From: Pseudomonas sp. Bc-h
GTDB lineage: Bacteria; Pseudomonadota; Gammaproteobacteria; Pseudomonadales; Pseudomonadaceae
Length of the DNA: 64,000 bases
NCBI RefSeq assembly: GCF_002080045.1
Contig: NZ_MUIN01000009.1
Span: forward strand, 188,342-252,341
Direction of reading: 5' to 3'
Part shown: positions 51,365 through 60,543 of the stretch, piece by piece
Position numbering within the stretch: position 1 is the stretch's first letter
How the letters are laid out: each line of letters begins with the position of its first letter
The notes under the pieces: model-generated
The model's input: only the letters and a program-made list of their open reading frames with translations
What the model was told of the DNA's origin: nothing
Databases searched by the model: none
Program-made: the position numbers and the translations under genes

Positions 51365-51477
51365 TATTAGGGGATTCTGCAAATTATTGGATACCTGCAG
51401 TATTGCTCTCAACGAGCCACTACCGGCTTGAACCCGTGACAGGCGATAGCCCACTACTTTCTTGCAGGAGCACTTCC

Positions 51478-52449
51478 ATGTCTTTGAACCGCTTACTGGC
51501 CACCACCGCGCTGACCGCCACTCTGGCCGCCGCCCTGTTCGGCGCCACCGCACAGGCCGCATCCGCGCCAGCCGCTGAACCTGTGGTCAGCCACCACTAC
51601 GTTCAGGTGCAGGGCGTGAAGATCTTCTACCGCGAAGCCGGTGATCCATCGAAGCCGACTGTGCTGCTGATGCACGGTTTTCCGACCTCGTCGTTCATGT
51701 ACCGCGAGCTGATCCCGAAGCTTGCGGACCGTTATCACGTGGTCGCTCCTGACATGCCAGGCTTCGGCTTCTCCGACAGTCCGGATCGCTCGCAATACGC
51801 TTACACCTTCGACAATCTGGCGAAGACCATGGACGGCTTCACCGAAGCCCTTTCACTCAAGCGTTATGCCATCGAAGTCTTCGACTACGGCGCGCCGGTA
51901 GGCTGGCGCATGGCGGCGGCGCACCCCGAGCGCATCACCGCGATCATCAGCCAGAACGGCAACGCCTACGAAGAAGGTCTGAGCAGCGGCTGGAACCCGA
52001 TTCAGCGCTACTGGAAAGAACCGACTCAGGCCAACCGCGATGCCTTGCGTGAAATGCTGACGCCAGCCTCGATCAAGTGGCAGTACACCGACGGTGTCAA
52101 GGACCCGAACAGCGTGGCGCCTGAGGCGTACACACTGGACGCAGGCTTCGTGGCGCGGCCGGGCAACGACGAGATTCAACTGGACCTGTTCCGCGACTAC
52201 GCCAACAACGTGAAACGCTACCCGCAATTCCAGGCGTATTTCCGTAAGCACCAGCCGCCGATGCTCGCGGTCTGGGGGCAGAACGATCCGTTCTTCCTGC
52301 CAGCGGGTGCGAAGGCTTTCAAACGCGACATCGCCAACGCCCAGGTGTACTTCTACGACACCGGTCACTTCGCGCTGGAAACCAATGTCCAGCAGATCGG
52401 CGATCAGATCCACCGCTTCCTCGACGCCAATATCGCCAACGCAAAATGA
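51478..52449 (+). CDS. Exported alpha/beta hydrolase with Asp nucleophile (epoxide hydrolase/haloalkane dehalogenase-like)
   Basis: The protein has 323 residues from ATG 51478 (GCAGGAG upstream). The signal peptide ends in ATAQA-A (about residue 28). The core has VLLMHGFPTSSFMYRELIPK and DMPGFGFSDSPD. The nucleophile elbow reads VFDYGAPVG with Asp136 where esterases have Ser. A later Asp (WGQNDPFF) and His (TGHFALE) complete a triad. Asp nucleophiles occur in epoxide hydrolases and dehalogenases. Export to the periplasm and LysR control are notable. The substrate is unknown. Confidence 0.85.
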   Translation: MSLNRLLATTALTATLAAALFGATAQAASAPAAEPVVSHHYVQVQGVKIFYREAGDPSKPTVLLMHGFPTSSFMYRELIPKLADRYHVVAPDMPGFGFSDSPDRSQYAYTFDNLAKTMDGFTEALSLKRYAIEVFDYGAPVGWRMAAAHPERITAIISQNGNAYEEGLSSGWNPIQRYWKEPTQANRDALREMLTPASIKWQYTDGVKDPNSVAPEAYTLDAGFVARPGNDEIQLDLFRDYANNVKRYPQFQAYFRKHQPPMLAVWGQNDPFFLPAGAKAFKRDIANAQVYFYDTGHFALETNVQQIGDQIHRFLDANIANAK

Positions 52450-52474
52450 CCTCGCGACACCCTTGAACCACGCA

Positions 52475-52505
52475 CAAAAAACGCCTCCCGAGGGAGGCGC
52501 TTTTT
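52475..52505. terminator. Bidirectional rho-independent terminator
   Basis: CGCCTCCC (52482-52489) and GGGAGGCG (52492-52499) form a stem with an A-run before and TTTTTA after. It serves the hydrolase gene on the plus strand and katG on the minus strand. Confidence 0.88.
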
Positions 52506-52523
52506 ATTGGCTACAAAGGCTGA

Positions 52524-54788
52524 TCAGCGCAGATCGAAACGGTCCAGATCCATCACCTTGGCCCAGGCGGCGACGAAATCACCGACGAACTTCTCATGGG
52601 CATCCGCGCTGCCATAGACCTCGGTCAAGGCCCGAAGCTGCGCGTGGGAGCCAAACACCAGATCGACGCGAGTGCCGGTCCACTTGACCTCACCGGTCTT
52701 GCGGTCCTTGGCTTCGAAGGTGTCATTGGCGCCCGAGGTGGGTTTCCATTCCACGCTCATGTCCAGCAGGTTCTTGAAGAAGTCGTTGGTCAGCACGCCC
52801 GAACGGGTGGTGAACACGCCATGTTTGCTCTCCCCGACATTGGCCCCCAGGACGCGAAGCCCGCCCAGCAGCACGGTCATTTCCGGTGCAGACAGGGTCA
52901 GGAGTTGCGCCTTGTCCACCAGCAGCTTCTCGGCCGACACTGTGTACTGGCCTTTGAGGTAGTTGCGGAAACCATCGGCGATCGGCTCAAGGAAGCCGAA
53001 GGACTCAACGTCGGTCTGCGCCTGCGAAGCGTCCACACGGCCCGGCGAGAAGGGAACACTGACCGTCTGACCGGCATCCCTCGCGGCTTTTTCCACCCCG
53101 GCGTTCCCGGCGAGAACGATCAGGTCGGCCAACGAGATTTTCTTGCCGCTCGACCCACCGTTGAACTCGCCTTGAATGCGCTCGAGCACTTGCAGCACCT
53201 TGGCCAGTTGTTCGGGCTGATTGGCCGCCCAGTCCTTCTGTGGTGCCAGACGCAGACGCCCGCCGTTGGCCCCGCCGCGCTTGTCAGAGCCGCGGAAGGT
53301 CGACGCCGCAGCCCAGGCAGTGGAAACCAGCTGCGCAACGCTCAGGCCGGATTCGAGGATCTTGCCTTTCAGCGCCGTGGCGTCGTCCGGACCCATCGCC
53401 GGGCCACTCGCTGCTGGCAGCGGATCTTGCCAGAGGAGTTCTTCGGTCGGTGTTTCCGGGCCGAGGTAACGGGCCAATGGCCCCATGTCGCGGTGGGTCA
53501 GCTTGAACCAGGCGCGGGAGAAGGCGTCGGCCAGTTGATCGGGGTTTTGCAGGAAGCGCCGAGAGATCGGCTCGTAGATCGGGTCGAAACGCAGGGCCAG
53601 GTCCGAGGTCAGCATGCGCGGTTCCTGACGCTTGTTCGGGTCATGAGCGTGGGGGATCTTGCCAGCGCCTGCTCCGCCTTTGGGCTTCCACTGATTGGCG
53701 CCCGCCGGGCTCTTGTCCAGCTCCCACTCGAAACCGAACAGGTTCTCGAAGTATTCGTTGCTCCACCTTGTTGGCGTCGAGGTCCAGGTCACTTCCAGGC
53801 CGCTGGTGATGGTGTCACCACCCTTGCCGGTGCCGAAGCTGTTGCGCCAGCCCAGCCCCTGCTCTTCCAGACCTGCGGCTTCGGGCTCAGCGCCTACGTT
53901 GTCGGCCGGGCCTGCGCCGTGGGTCTTGCCGAAGGCGTGACCACCGGCGATCAATGCCACGGTCTCTTCATCGTTCATCGCCATGCGGCCGAAGGTTTCG
54001 CGGATGTCTATGGCCGACTTGACCGGATCGGGATTGCCGTCCGGGCCTTCTGGGTTGACGTAAATCAGCCCCATCTGCACGGCTGCGAGGGGGTTTTCCA
54101 GATTGCGGTCGCCGTCGGTTCGGCTGTGTTCTTCCCCGTGCTTGGCCGGTTCTGCGACCAGATCGCCCTGGCCTGGCTGTTCCATTTCCTTGTGTGCGCC
54201 GTAACGTTCTTCGCCACCGAGCCAGGTGGTTTCCGAACCCCAGTACACATCTTCATCGGGCTCCCAGACATCCGGGCGGCCACCGGAAAAACCGAAGGTC
54301 TTGAAGCCCATGGATTCCAGCGCGACGTTGCCGGTGAGCACGATCAGGTCGGCCCAGGAAATCTTGCGGCCGTATTTCTGTTTGACGGGCCAGATCAGCC
54401 GGCGCGCCTTGTCCAGGCTGACGTTGTCCGGCCAGCTGTTGAGCGGCGCAAAACGTTGCTGACCGGAGCCGGCCCCGCCCCGGCCGTCAGCGGTGCGGTA
54501 GGTCCCGGCACTGTGCCAGGCCATGCGCACGAACAGCGGGCCGTAGTGACCGAAGTCGGCTGGCCACCACTCCTGGGACTGGGTCATGAGCGCTTCCAGA
54601 TCCTTCTTGACCGCCGCGAAGTCCAGGCTCTTGAACTCCTTGGCGTAGTCGAAGGCCTCGCCCATCGGGTCGGACAGGGAAGAATGCTGGTGGAGGATTT
54701 TCAGGTTCAGTTGGTTCGGCCACCAGTCGCGGTTGGTGGTGCCACCGCCGGCTGCGTGGTTGAAGGGGCATTTCGATTCATTTGCCAT
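52524..54788 (-). CDS. katG: Catalase-peroxidase
   Basis: The protein has 754 residues, full KatG length with two peroxidase-like halves. The distal heme site is VRMAWHSAGTYRTADGRGGA (Arg, Trp, His). MGLIYVNPEGPDGNPDPV carries the Tyr of the Met-Tyr-Trp adduct. The proximal His is in ALIAGGHAFGKTHGAGPADN. It decomposes hydrogen peroxide in the cytoplasm using a b-type heme. It is expected to be OxyR-controlled, but I cannot place a site with confidence. Confidence 0.97.
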   Translation of the reverse strand: MANESKCPFNHAAGGGTTNRDWWPNQLNLKILHQHSSLSDPMGEAFDYAKEFKSLDFAAVKKDLEALMTQSQEWWPADFGHYGPLFVRMAWHSAGTYRTADGRGGAGSGQQRFAPLNSWPDNVSLDKARRLIWPVKQKYGRKISWADLIVLTGNVALESMGFKTFGFSGGRPDVWEPDEDVYWGSETTWLGGEERYGAHKEMEQPGQGDLVAEPAKHGEEHSRTDGDRNLENPLAAVQMGLIYVNPEGPDGNPDPVKSAIDIRETFGRMAMNDEETVALIAGGHAFGKTHGAGPADNVGAEPEAAGLEEQGLGWRNSFGTGKGGDTITSGLEVTWTSTPTRWSNEYFENLFGFEWELDKSPAGANQWKPKGGAGAGKIPHAHDPNKRQEPRMLTSDLALRFDPIYEPISRRFLQNPDQLADAFSRAWFKLTHRDMGPLARYLGPETPTEELLWQDPLPAASGPAMGPDDATALKGKILESGLSVAQLVSTAWAAASTFRGSDKRGGANGGRLRLAPQKDWAANQPEQLAKVLQVLERIQGEFNGGSSGKKISLADLIVLAGNAGVEKAARDAGQTVSVPFSPGRVDASQAQTDVESFGFLEPIADGFRNYLKGQYTVSAEKLLVDKAQLLTLSAPEMTVLLGGLRVLGANVGESKHGVFTTRSGVLTNDFFKNLLDMSVEWKPTSGANDTFEAKDRKTGEVKWTGTRVDLVFGSHAQLRALTEVYGSADAHEKFVGDFVAAWAKVMDLDRFDLR

Positions 54789-55087
54789 GTCTGGATCTAC
54801 CTTTGGTCGTATCCATCGGCCATCCCGCCCATCGGGGCTAAAGACTGCGATGAGTGAACTTCAGTAGCACAAGGTGCTTATTCTTATCGCCTGATCAGGT
54901 GTTGACTGGACGGCCTCGGCCGACGCTAGATCAAGGGTAGCCGTGTTCCGCCAGAGTACTAATAGTCAAAACATTCTGTAGCGATAGAGCGAGACTTTCA
55001 GACCGTGTTCGCGCTGACATGCCGCTGTCACATCATCGCCCCGGCGCTCTGCTACCCTGCCCCGTCCGACTTTCGACAGGCCCTCCC
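54789..55087. other. Gene-free divergent gap katG / GNAT
   Basis: This ~300-bp region is relatively AT-rich. The only clear palindrome is CCTGATCAGG at 54890-54899, about 100 bp upstream of katG. I see no coding frame or repeat element. Confidence 0.45.
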
Positions 55088-55522
55088 ATGATCAACATTC
55101 GAGTGATGACGATGGACGACTATGACGCCGTCATCGAGCTGATGCGCAACACCCCCGGCATCTCTCTGCGCGATGCCGACTCCCGCGAAGCCACCGCTCG
55201 CTACCTGCAACGCAACCCCGGCATGAGCTTCGTCGCTGAAAGCGAGACCGGCCTCTGTGGCTGCGTGATGTGCGGACATGACGGACGCCGCGGGTATTTG
55301 CAACACGTGCTGGTGCTGCCCGAGTTGCGGCGCCAGGGCATCGCCCGATCGCTGGTGCAACGCTGCCTGTCGAGCCTCGAGGCGCTGGGGATCGGCAAAT
55401 GCCATCTCGACGTACTCAAGACCAACGACGCCGCCGCCCGCCACTGGAAAAACCAGGGCTGGCAACTGCGCCAGGACATCGACCGCTATTCGTTCACCCG
55501 CCCAGGCAACGAGAACGCCTGA
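55088..55522 (+). CDS. GNAT family N-acetyltransferase
   Basis: The protein has 144 residues from MINIRVMTMDDYDAVIELMR, chosen over a longer frame because GNAT proteins begin at this strand. The acetyl-CoA loop is VLPELRRQGIARSLVQRCLS, and the C-terminal part is LDVLKTNDAAARHWKNQGWQ, as in RimI-like amino-group acetyltransferases. The substrate is unknown. It ends 5 bp from a convergent LysR gene. Confidence 0.88.
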   Translation: MINIRVMTMDDYDAVIELMRNTPGISLRDADSREATARYLQRNPGMSFVAESETGLCGCVMCGHDGRRGYLQHVLVLPELRRQGIARSLVQRCLSSLEALGIGKCHLDVLKTNDAAARHWKNQGWQLRQDIDRYSFTRPGNENA

Positions 55523-55527
55523 GCCCC

Positions 55528-56436
55528 TCAGGCGTCTGCCGACAACTGCGCTGCCGTTTCCGCCAGCACCTGACGAAGCCACTGGTGCGCCGGATCGTTG
55601 CGATAACGAACGTGCCAGGCGATGTCCACCGGAAACGTGCCCAGATCCACCGGGGGCTCCAGCACCTTCAGCCGCGGGTCCTTGGCGATCTGGTTGCAGA
55701 TCAGCCGGGGCAGCGTGGCGCAGTAGTCGGTCATCGCGATGATTTCCGGGACGGCCAGAAAGTGTGTCACCGAGATCGCCAGTTCCCGTCGCAGCCCTTG
55801 GCGCTCCAGCGCCTGAAACAGCCCGACGCGCATTCTCCCGGGTGGCCTTACGTTGACGTGCCTCAGTTGCTCGTATTGCTCGCGCGACAGGCTGTCACCG
55901 ACGTCGGGATGCTCGGCCCGCACCACGCAGGCCAGACCGTCGTCCATCAAGTGCTGAACGATCAGGTTGTCGGGCGGATCGACAATGCGGCCCAGCACCA
56001 TGTCGGTCGAGCCCGAGATCACGCCTGTTTCGGTCAAGTCAGTGCCAAACGGCGCCAGTGCTACCTTTACCCCCGGCGCCATCTGGCGAAGCCGGGCGAT
56101 CACCCTCGGCATGAGGACGATTTCGACGTAGCTGTTGGGCGCAATGCTGAACTGGCGCGTAGAGATCGCCGGATCGAAATGCTGTCGGCCGAGAATGACC
56201 TCATCGAGGCGGGCCAGCGTCTCGGCGATCACTGGGGCGATCTCTTCGGCGAACTGAGTGGGCTTGATGCCGTAGCGCTCACGAATGAACAGCGGGTCGC
56301 GCAGGGTATCGCGCAGCCGGTTCAGCGCATTCGACAGCGCAGGCTGGGTGATGCCGAGTCGCGCGGCCGCCCGGGTCACGCTGCGTTCTTCCATGAGTGC
56401 GGTAAAAACCGGGAGCAGATTGAGGTCGTAGCGCAT
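55528..56436 (-). CDS. LysR-family transcriptional regulator
   Basis: The protein has 302 residues of the NodD/LinR-like branch (MRYDLNLLPVFTALMEERSV; LGITQPALSNALNRLRDTLR). The effector domain is at about 90-295. It is divergent from the DJ-1/PfpI gene at 56572. A 16-bp palindrome about 20 bp upstream of its ATG may be the operator shared by both. Confidence 0.9.
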   Translation of the reverse strand: MRYDLNLLPVFTALMEERSVTRAAARLGITQPALSNALNRLRDTLRDPLFIRERYGIKPTQFAEEIAPVIAETLARLDEVILGRQHFDPAISTRQFSIAPNSYVEIVLMPRVIARLRQMAPGVKVALAPFGTDLTETGVISGSTDMVLGRIVDPPDNLIVQHLMDDGLACVVRAEHPDVGDSLSREQYEQLRHVNVRPPGRMRVGLFQALERQGLRRELAISVTHFLAVPEIIAMTDYCATLPRLICNQIAKDPRLKVLEPPVDLGTFPVDIAWHVRYRNDPAHQWLRQVLAETAAQLSADA

Positions 56437-56456
56437 GTCTTATAACGCTCTGTGAA

Positions 56457-56472
56457 TATCTGAAATCAGATA
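56457..56472. promoter_or_regulatory. Candidate LysR operator
   Basis: TATCTGAAATCAGATA is a perfect inverted repeat (7-bp arms) in the LysR/DJ-1 divergent gap. Confidence 0.5.
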
Positions 56473-56571
56473 AGTAAATTTCTCGAATATCTGCGAGTGG
56501 CGCAAAGTTAGCTCATCCAACGGGATTCACCAAATCGCCACACTAAACGCACCCACTGAGAGGCATTCGTC

Positions 56572-57240
56572 ATGAGCATCAAACACGTACTGTTCGTTCT
56601 GACCAACACTGCACACATCGGCCCTAACCAGCGCAGCACCGGCTATTTCTTCCCTGAAGTCGCCCACCCGTATGAAGTGTTCGCAGAAGCGGGCGTCGCG
56701 GTGGAATATGCCTCGCTGCTGGGCGGCACCCCGCCGGAAGACGGCTACGACGAAACCGATCCGGCGCAACTGGCCTTCCGCAACAGCTCCGCGATCCGCC
56801 GCATGTCCCGCAGCCGCAAGCTGTCGGAAGTCGATGTGCTGGACTACGACGCGGTTTTCTTTCCAGGGGGGCTGGGCCCGATGGTCGACATCGCCAACAA
56901 CCCGCAAATCCAGCGTGTCGTGGAACGCGCCTGGAACGGCGGCAAGATCGTCGCTGCGGTGTGCCACGGCCCTGCCGCGCTGCTGGGTGCGAAGCTGGAG
57001 GACGGCACGCCGCTGGTCCAGGGTCGCAAGCTGACCGGGTTCTCGAATGACGAAGAATTGGGCTACGCCCAGGACGACGTGCCCTTCCTGCTGGAAACCG
57101 CTTTGCGTGCTGAAGGCGCTGAATACTCCTCAGCCGACGTGTGGCAGGAAAAGGTAGTGGTCGACGGTCGCCTGATGACCGGCCAGAATCCGGCGTCCGG
57201 TGGCGCACTGGCGAAAGTGATCGTCGAGGCGCTGCGCTGA
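56572..57240 (+). CDS. DJ-1/PfpI family protein (type 1 glutamine amidotransferase-like)
   Basis: The protein has 222 residues. HVLFVLTNTAHIGPNQRSTG opens the fold. The nucleophile elbow is IVAAVCHGPAALLGAKLEDG, with Cys followed by His, and an acidic Glu in the AHPYEVFAEAG region. This layout is that of Hsp31/HchA-like glyoxalase III and related class I amidotransferase-like enzymes, which detoxify methylglyoxal or act as chaperones. It is divergent to a LysR gene, so inducible expression is likely. Confidence 0.88.
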   Translation: MSIKHVLFVLTNTAHIGPNQRSTGYFFPEVAHPYEVFAEAGVAVEYASLLGGTPPEDGYDETDPAQLAFRNSSAIRRMSRSRKLSEVDVLDYDAVFFPGGLGPMVDIANNPQIQRVVERAWNGGKIVAAVCHGPAALLGAKLEDGTPLVQGRKLTGFSNDEELGYAQDDVPFLLETALRAEGAEYSSADVWQEKVVVDGRLMTGQNPASGGALAKVIVEALR

Positions 57241-57259
57241 GATCCACCAGACAGATTGA

Positions 57260-57345
57260 CCTCTAGCAGCCCGGCTTGCCGGCGGCGGCGCCCTTGAAAT
57301 CGCTACCGCCGGCAAACGGAACGCCGCCCGGCCGGACTGCGACAG
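57260..57345. repeat. REPIN, same variant as at 49.6 kb
   Basis: CTCTAGCAGCCCGGCTTGCC faces CCCGGCCGGACTGC. The right half is identical over about 33 bases to the element at 49579-49664. Confidence 0.75.
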
Positions 57346-57413
57346 AATCTGATTGCCCCGTATCACCCTTGACACCGAACCACTATTTTCTTGAGTTAAC
57401 CCGAGGAGCACAC

Positions 57414-57716
57414 ATGTCCGCTTACGTCATTTTCATCCGCGAGAAAACCACCGACGCCGCAGAAATGCAGCGCTACGCAGAAACCGCACCCGCCGCCCGC
57501 ACCGGCCACGACATCACCCGCCTGGCGTTCTACGGCCAACTTGATGTGCTGGAAGGTCCATCGGCCGAAGGGGTCGCGGTCCTGCGCTTCCCCGACATGG
57601 CCGCCGCACGCGCCTGGTACGACAGCCCTGCGTATACCGAAGCGCGCCAGCACCGTTTCAAGGGTGCGGAGTACCGGATGCTGCTGGTGGAAGGGGTTGA
57701 TGCGCTACCGGTTTGA
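57414..57716 (+). CDS. DUF1330 domain-containing protein
   Basis: The protein has 100 residues from ATG 57414 (CGAGGAG upstream). MSAYVIFIREKTTDAAEMQR, DVLEGPSAEGVAVLRFPDMA and AARAWYDSPAYTEARQHRFK fit the ferredoxin-like DUF1330 fold (dimeric alpha+beta barrel). Biochemical role is unknown. A hairpin follows the stop. Confidence 0.9.
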   Translation: MSAYVIFIREKTTDAAEMQRYAETAPAARTGHDITRLAFYGQLDVLEGPSAEGVAVLRFPDMAAARAWYDSPAYTEARQHRFKGAEYRMLLVEGVDALPV

Positions 57717-57725
57717 TCCTGAACA

Positions 57726-57758
57726 GGCTCAGTAACGAATCTGCACGGATACTGAGCC
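57726..57758. terminator. Hairpin between convergent genes
   Basis: GGCTCAGTA (57726-57734) and TACTGAGCC (57750-57758) form a perfect 9-bp stem with a 15-base loop. There is no T-run, but the position between two convergent stops suggests transcript ends. Confidence 0.45.
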
Positions 57759-57788
57759 TAAACATCACGAATTGTCTTTGAACCTGAG

Positions 57789-59270
57789 TCAGCGCTTGCC
57801 TGACCCTTGATGAGCAAAGAGGTGACGTTCGCGAGCCCAGACGATCGCCTCTGCCCTGCTGTGGACATCCAGCTTCGAATACACCGTGGCCACATGGTTT
57901 CGGATCGTGTTGAGCGCGAGATTCAAGCGGGAGGCGATTTCCTTGTCCGCCAGACCCTCGCAGATCAGACCCAGGACATCTCGCTCCCGAGCGGTCAGAT
58001 CAGTGAATGACGCACTGGGCAGGCTCCGGGTGTTGACGCGCTTCGCGTTCGCCAGCTTTTCGATCAGCGTCTGGCTGAACCAGGAGGCATCTTTCATCAC
58101 GGCCTCGATGGCTTCCACCAGCTCAAGCTCCGATCGCTTGCGCTCGCTGATGTCCATGAACACGAAGAGGTAGCACGCCGCATCTTGAATGGTCACCGTA
58201 TCGGCAGCGAGAACGCAGTCCATGACATCGCCGCCTTTCTTGCGAACCTTGAAATCCATGCCATCGATGCGGCCGGTCTTCTCCAGCACATCGAAGAGTT
58301 GCGCAGCGACCTTGTCTTGCTGAAGGAAATCGATCTCGAGCACGGTTTTGCCGATCAGCTCCATCGTGGTGTAACCCAGGGTTACGAAGAAGGCTTCATT
58401 GGCATCGACAATCTGCTGCCTGTCCGCGGTGCACACCATGATCGGCACCGGCGTCAGCTTGAACGTCTTGGCGAAGCGTTCTTCGCTCTGGCGCAACGCG
58501 GTTTCGGCCTTGCGCCGGGTTTCCAGATCGATGAAGGAGAACAGCATGCAGTCCTCCTCGTTCATGTCCAGAGGTTGCCCCGCCACGATGACCAGCTTGG
58601 TGCCGCCCTCGGGCATTTTCAGCTCGGCCTGCATCTGTGGAATGGTCGCCCCCTCGTTCAGCCGCTCGATAGCCAGGTCCTTGCGCTCGGCGTTTTCCAG
58701 CACATCGACCTCGTACACCGAACGGCCGATGACGTTTTCCCGGGAATGGCCGGTCATCTCGAGAAATCCCTGATTGACCTTGATGAAGCGCAGATCGCTC
58801 AGGCGGCAGATCACGGCAGGCGCGGGATTGGCGTTGAAGGTCTTCTCGAATCGTTGCTCGGCGCTCGCCCATTGCGTGGCGTCAGCCATGATCAACACCA
58901 GCGACTCCGCCTCCCCGCTGCTGTCTTCCAGCACCATGCTGCGCACACGATGAACCCGGCTGCGATCGTCCTCATCCCCTACCCGGCTGACATCGACGAG
59001 AACGTCGCTGAACACTTCGCCTGATGCCACGCGGCTGATCGGGTACTGGTCGGCGTCCAGCGGATGGTTATTGCGATAGCGCAGGGAAAACCGTTCGCGA
59101 TACTCATCGCCATTCGCCCCCAGCTCGCCCACTTCGTCGACACCGTGCATGAGCAGAGCCGCTTCGTTGGCCCAGATGATGGTCTGATCGTTCTCGACCA
59201 GGATGACCCCGTCTGACAAGCCGGAAATGATCTGCTGCAACTGACGACGGTTGGTTTCTCGAGCAAGCAC
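57789..59270 (-). CDS. PAS-domain LuxR-type transcriptional regulator
   Basis: From GTG 59270 the protein has 493 residues. The frame stays open to 59468, but the extra N-terminus is Cys-rich and not protein-like, so the start is uncertain. Three PAS domains (roughly residues 8-130, 150-265 and 270-400; FNANPAPAVICRLSDLRFIK, FKLTPVPIMVCTADRQQIVD) precede a LuxR HTH (LTARERDVLGLICEGLADKE, RLNLALNTIRNHVATVYSKL). No kinase domain is present, so it likely senses a signal and binds DNA itself. It is divergent from the membrane protein gene at 59551. Confidence 0.85.
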   Translation of the reverse strand: MLARETNRRQLQQIISGLSDGVILVENDQTIIWANEAALLMHGVDEVGELGANGDEYRERFSLRYRNNHPLDADQYPISRVASGEVFSDVLVDVSRVGDEDDRSRVHRVRSMVLEDSSGEAESLVLIMADATQWASAEQRFEKTFNANPAPAVICRLSDLRFIKVNQGFLEMTGHSRENVIGRSVYEVDVLENAERKDLAIERLNEGATIPQMQAELKMPEGGTKLVIVAGQPLDMNEEDCMLFSFIDLETRRKAETALRQSEERFAKTFKLTPVPIMVCTADRQQIVDANEAFFVTLGYTTMELIGKTVLEIDFLQQDKVAAQLFDVLEKTGRIDGMDFKVRKKGGDVMDCVLAADTVTIQDAACYLFVFMDISERKRSELELVEAIEAVMKDASWFSQTLIEKLANAKRVNTRSLPSASFTDLTARERDVLGLICEGLADKEIASRLNLALNTIRNHVATVYSKLDVHSRAEAIVWARERHLFAHQGSGKR

Positions 59271-59550
59271 AGCATCTGTCGTGTCATCTCCTGGCGTTTG
59301 CGGGCCGATGCTGAATCCGATTATTCGGGCACGGCAGATCTTCGGACTCGCCGCACAGAGCTTAGTGCAGCAAGCGCTGCAAGAGTCGGTGCGAATGCAC
59401 CAGCGCAAGGGGTGCAAATGCGCCATTACACGTCCCGTGCACCTCACCACACTGGTACTACGTCGCAAAAGACGAGATGAGTGACTCCCCTGAGTGATTC
59501 ATACAAACCAATGCAGGGGGTGCACGGCCCTTGCACGAGAGGAACCGCTT

Positions 59551-60543
59551 ATGACTTCAACTTACGTAACCTCCACTGCCGTCAATCCCGCCTCCCCGTT
59601 CAGGGTGTCCTGGAGTTCGGTCTTTGCCGGCGCCGCCATCACGCTGGTGACCTACCTGGTCTTGAGCGTGCTGGGCACGGCAATTGGCGCCGGGGCGATC
59701 AACCCGTTGGCGCAAGGCAATTCGCTGCAAGGATTCGGCACCGGCGCCGGTGTCTGGCTCTTCGTGAGTACGCTGCTGGCGATCGGCGTCGGCGCATGGG
59801 TATCCGGGCGCACTGCGCCAGATCGCGGCGGCTTGCACGGCCTGCTGAGCTGGACAGTAAGCACGCTGCTCACCACCTGGCTGCTGGCTTCATTGGCGGG
59901 TTCGCTGGTGGGCACAGCGGGCAACATCGCCGGCAAGGGGCTTTCGCTGGCAGCCGATGGTGTGGCCGCCGCAGCCCCCGGTGTTGGTCAGACGATCAAG
60001 CAGCAACTGGACAAAAACGGCATCAGCCTGGATTGGGACAGCCTGAAATCACAGCTGGACACCACCCTCAAGCAGTCCGGCAAACAGGAGCTCGATCCCT
60101 CGAAGCTTGACCAGAAAACCGACGCTGCCGGGGCCGATGCCAAGCAGGCGGCGACCGAGGCATCCACTGACCCGACCCAGGCCGGCGACCAGCTCAAGCA
60201 GTGGTTCGATCGCATCCAGAAAGCCGGAGAACCTGCGCTTAATGCAGCGGACAAGGACGCGCTGGTCAACATCGTCGCGGCTCGCACTGGTAAAAGTCAG
60301 GATGAAGCCCGCCAGATCGTCGATAACTATGCCCGCGCCTATCAGGAAGCCGCAGCGAAGGTCAGTCAGCTGAAACAACAGGCCGAACAGCAGGCCCGCG
60401 AAGCAGCGGACGTCGCAGCCAGACAAGTCTCCAAGGCTGCATGGGGCACCTTTTTCATGTTGCTGCTGGGTGGGGCGCTGAGCTTCGGGACGGCTCGCTA
60501 CGCGTTGAGGTCACGCCCTGCAGTAGTGGTCACCCCGGTTTAA
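59551..60543 (+). CDS. Membrane protein of unknown function with coiled-coil/Ala-rich periplasmic or cytosolic region
   Basis: The protein has 330 residues from MTSTYVTSTAVNPASPFRVS (GAGAGGAAC upstream). Three helices lie in residues 15-140 (VFAGAAITLVTYLVLSVLGT, GVWLFVSTLLAIGVGAWVSG). A long Ala/Gln/Lys-rich helical stretch (about 165-295; KVSQLKQQAEQQAREAADVA) follows, then a final helix near 300-318. The topology resembles stress-induced envelope proteins, but I cannot name a family. It is divergent from the PAS-LuxR gene, a likely regulator. Confidence 0.8.
   Translation: MTSTYVTSTAVNPASPFRVSWSSVFAGAAITLVTYLVLSVLGTAIGAGAINPLAQGNSLQGFGTGAGVWLFVSTLLAIGVGAWVSGRTAPDRGGLHGLLSWTVSTLLTTWLLASLAGSLVGTAGNIAGKGLSLAADGVAAAAPGVGQTIKQQLDKNGISLDWDSLKSQLDTTLKQSGKQELDPSKLDQKTDAAGADAKQAATEASTDPTQAGDQLKQWFDRIQKAGEPALNAADKDALVNIVAARTGKSQDEARQIVDNYARAYQEAAAKVSQLKQQAEQQAREAADVAARQVSKAAWGTFFMLLLGGALSFGTARYALRSRPAVVVTPV

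Noticed and set aside
58979..59287. Minus-strand frame beginning MTRQMLCLLEKPTVV with AGGAG upstream
   Set aside because: It is out of frame with the PAS domains. The ribosome-like sequence is probably fortuitous, although it leaves the true start of the PAS-LuxR gene unclear.
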